From Pseudomonas iranensis (GTDB lineage: Bacteria > Pseudomonadota > Gammaproteobacteria > Pseudomonadales > Pseudomonadaceae): a stretch of 64,000 nucleotides of DNA. A program made the position numbers and the translations under genes. The stretch covers positions 4,092,001-4,156,000 of the forward strand of contig NZ_CP077092.1 of the NCBI RefSeq assembly GCF_014268585.2, in the 5' to 3' direction. Below the pieces are notes generated by a model, which was not told the origin of the DNA, did no database searches, and was given only the letters and a program-made list of their open reading frames with translations. Of this stretch, positions 63,907 through 64,000 are shown one piece after another; position 1 is the first letter of the stretch; every line of letters starts with the position of its first letter.

Positions 63907-64000
63907 ATGCAGACTCTCATCGCCCCCGAGCTTCTCGCCCCCGCCGGCACCCTGAAAAACATGCGTTACGCCTTCGCTTATGGCGCCGATGCGGTCTACG
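63907..64000 (+). CDS. trhP: Peptidase U32 family protein (TrhP/YegQ), N-terminal fragment
   Basis: The gene runs off the window after 31 codons. MQTLIAPELLAPAGTLKNMRYAFAYGADAVY is the start of a U32-family protein; LLAPAGxxxxMRYAFxYGADAVY is diagnostic. TrhP (YegQ) takes part in prephenate-dependent hydroxylation of uridine 34 in certain tRNAs. The symbol is tentative because only the N-terminus is visible. Confidence 0.75.
   Translation, partial: MQTLIAPELLAPAGTLKNMRYAFAYGADAVY

Overview
The window looks like chromosomal DNA of a fluorescent Pseudomonas (P. fluorescens group). The reasons are the high GC content, the recurrent REP/REPIN palindrome GTGGGAGCGAGCCTGCTCGCGAA, the tig-clpP-clpX-lon-hupB-ppiD order with a His-Leu-His-Arg tRNA cluster next to folD, and genus-typical small RNAs (a CrcY-type and a PrrF-type). 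It is mostly core and conserved accessory genome. I see no prophage, transposase, integron or CRISPR array.

Layout. 0-1.3 kb: an acyl-CoA dehydrogenase (cut by the window edge) divergent from a LysR regulator. 1.4-11.2 kb: leucine/isovalerate catabolism (liuR, liuE, an acyl-CoA ligase, liuABCD) with three LiuR-type operators. A CrcY-like sRNA with a sigma-54 promoter sits between liuE and the ligase. 11.2-12.5 kb: an S24/LexA-type repressor divergent from a DUF6124 gene, then a Fur-controlled PrrF sRNA. 12.8-17.1 kb: an M14 zinc carboxypeptidase and an ECF sigma/anti-sigma pair divergent from a haem catalase and cytochrome b561, with the same ECF promoter motif facing both ways. 17.2-22.2 kb: a ZapE-like ATPase, a leucine-rich-repeat protein kinase, a YebC-family protein and an orphan short VgrG. 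22.2-29.4 kb: a 2-aminoethylphosphonate locus (FAD oxidoreductase, OPA-type transporter, two LysR regulators, phnW, phnX). 29.4-30.1 kb: a proline-rich repeat protein with a TCP10/CPAP G-box-like tail. 30.3-39.4 kb: PLP deaminase/desulfhydrase, fadH, a nitrilase-fold protein lacking catalytic residues, AraC, a 28-residue protein, a DUF2242 lipoprotein, and a LysR/MFS pair. 39.4-39.9 kb: repetitive intergenic DNA. 39.9-51.6 kb: ppiD, a degenerate tRNA, hupB, lon, clpX, clpP, tig, four tRNAs, folD, pbpG. 51.6-64 kb: small acidic proteins, a C39-like lipoprotein, TerC, NhaR-like LysR, MFS, SstT, DUF1993, YceH, cupin, a shikimate-dehydrogenase paralogue, small proteins, an AI-2E-family permease, and the start of a U32 peptidase gene.

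How the parts work together. The liu genes convert isovaleryl-CoA to acetoacetate and acetyl-CoA and appear repressed by LiuR. The neighbouring CrcY-like RNA would link the region to CbrAB/Hfq-Crc catabolite control. The phosphonate genes form a transport, oxidation, transamination and C-P cleavage route. The ATP-dependent protease cluster (tig, clpP, clpX, lon) with HupB and PpiD is a protein-quality-control block; lon carries a heat-shock-like promoter.

All family assignments come from reading the translated sequence. No database search was possible.
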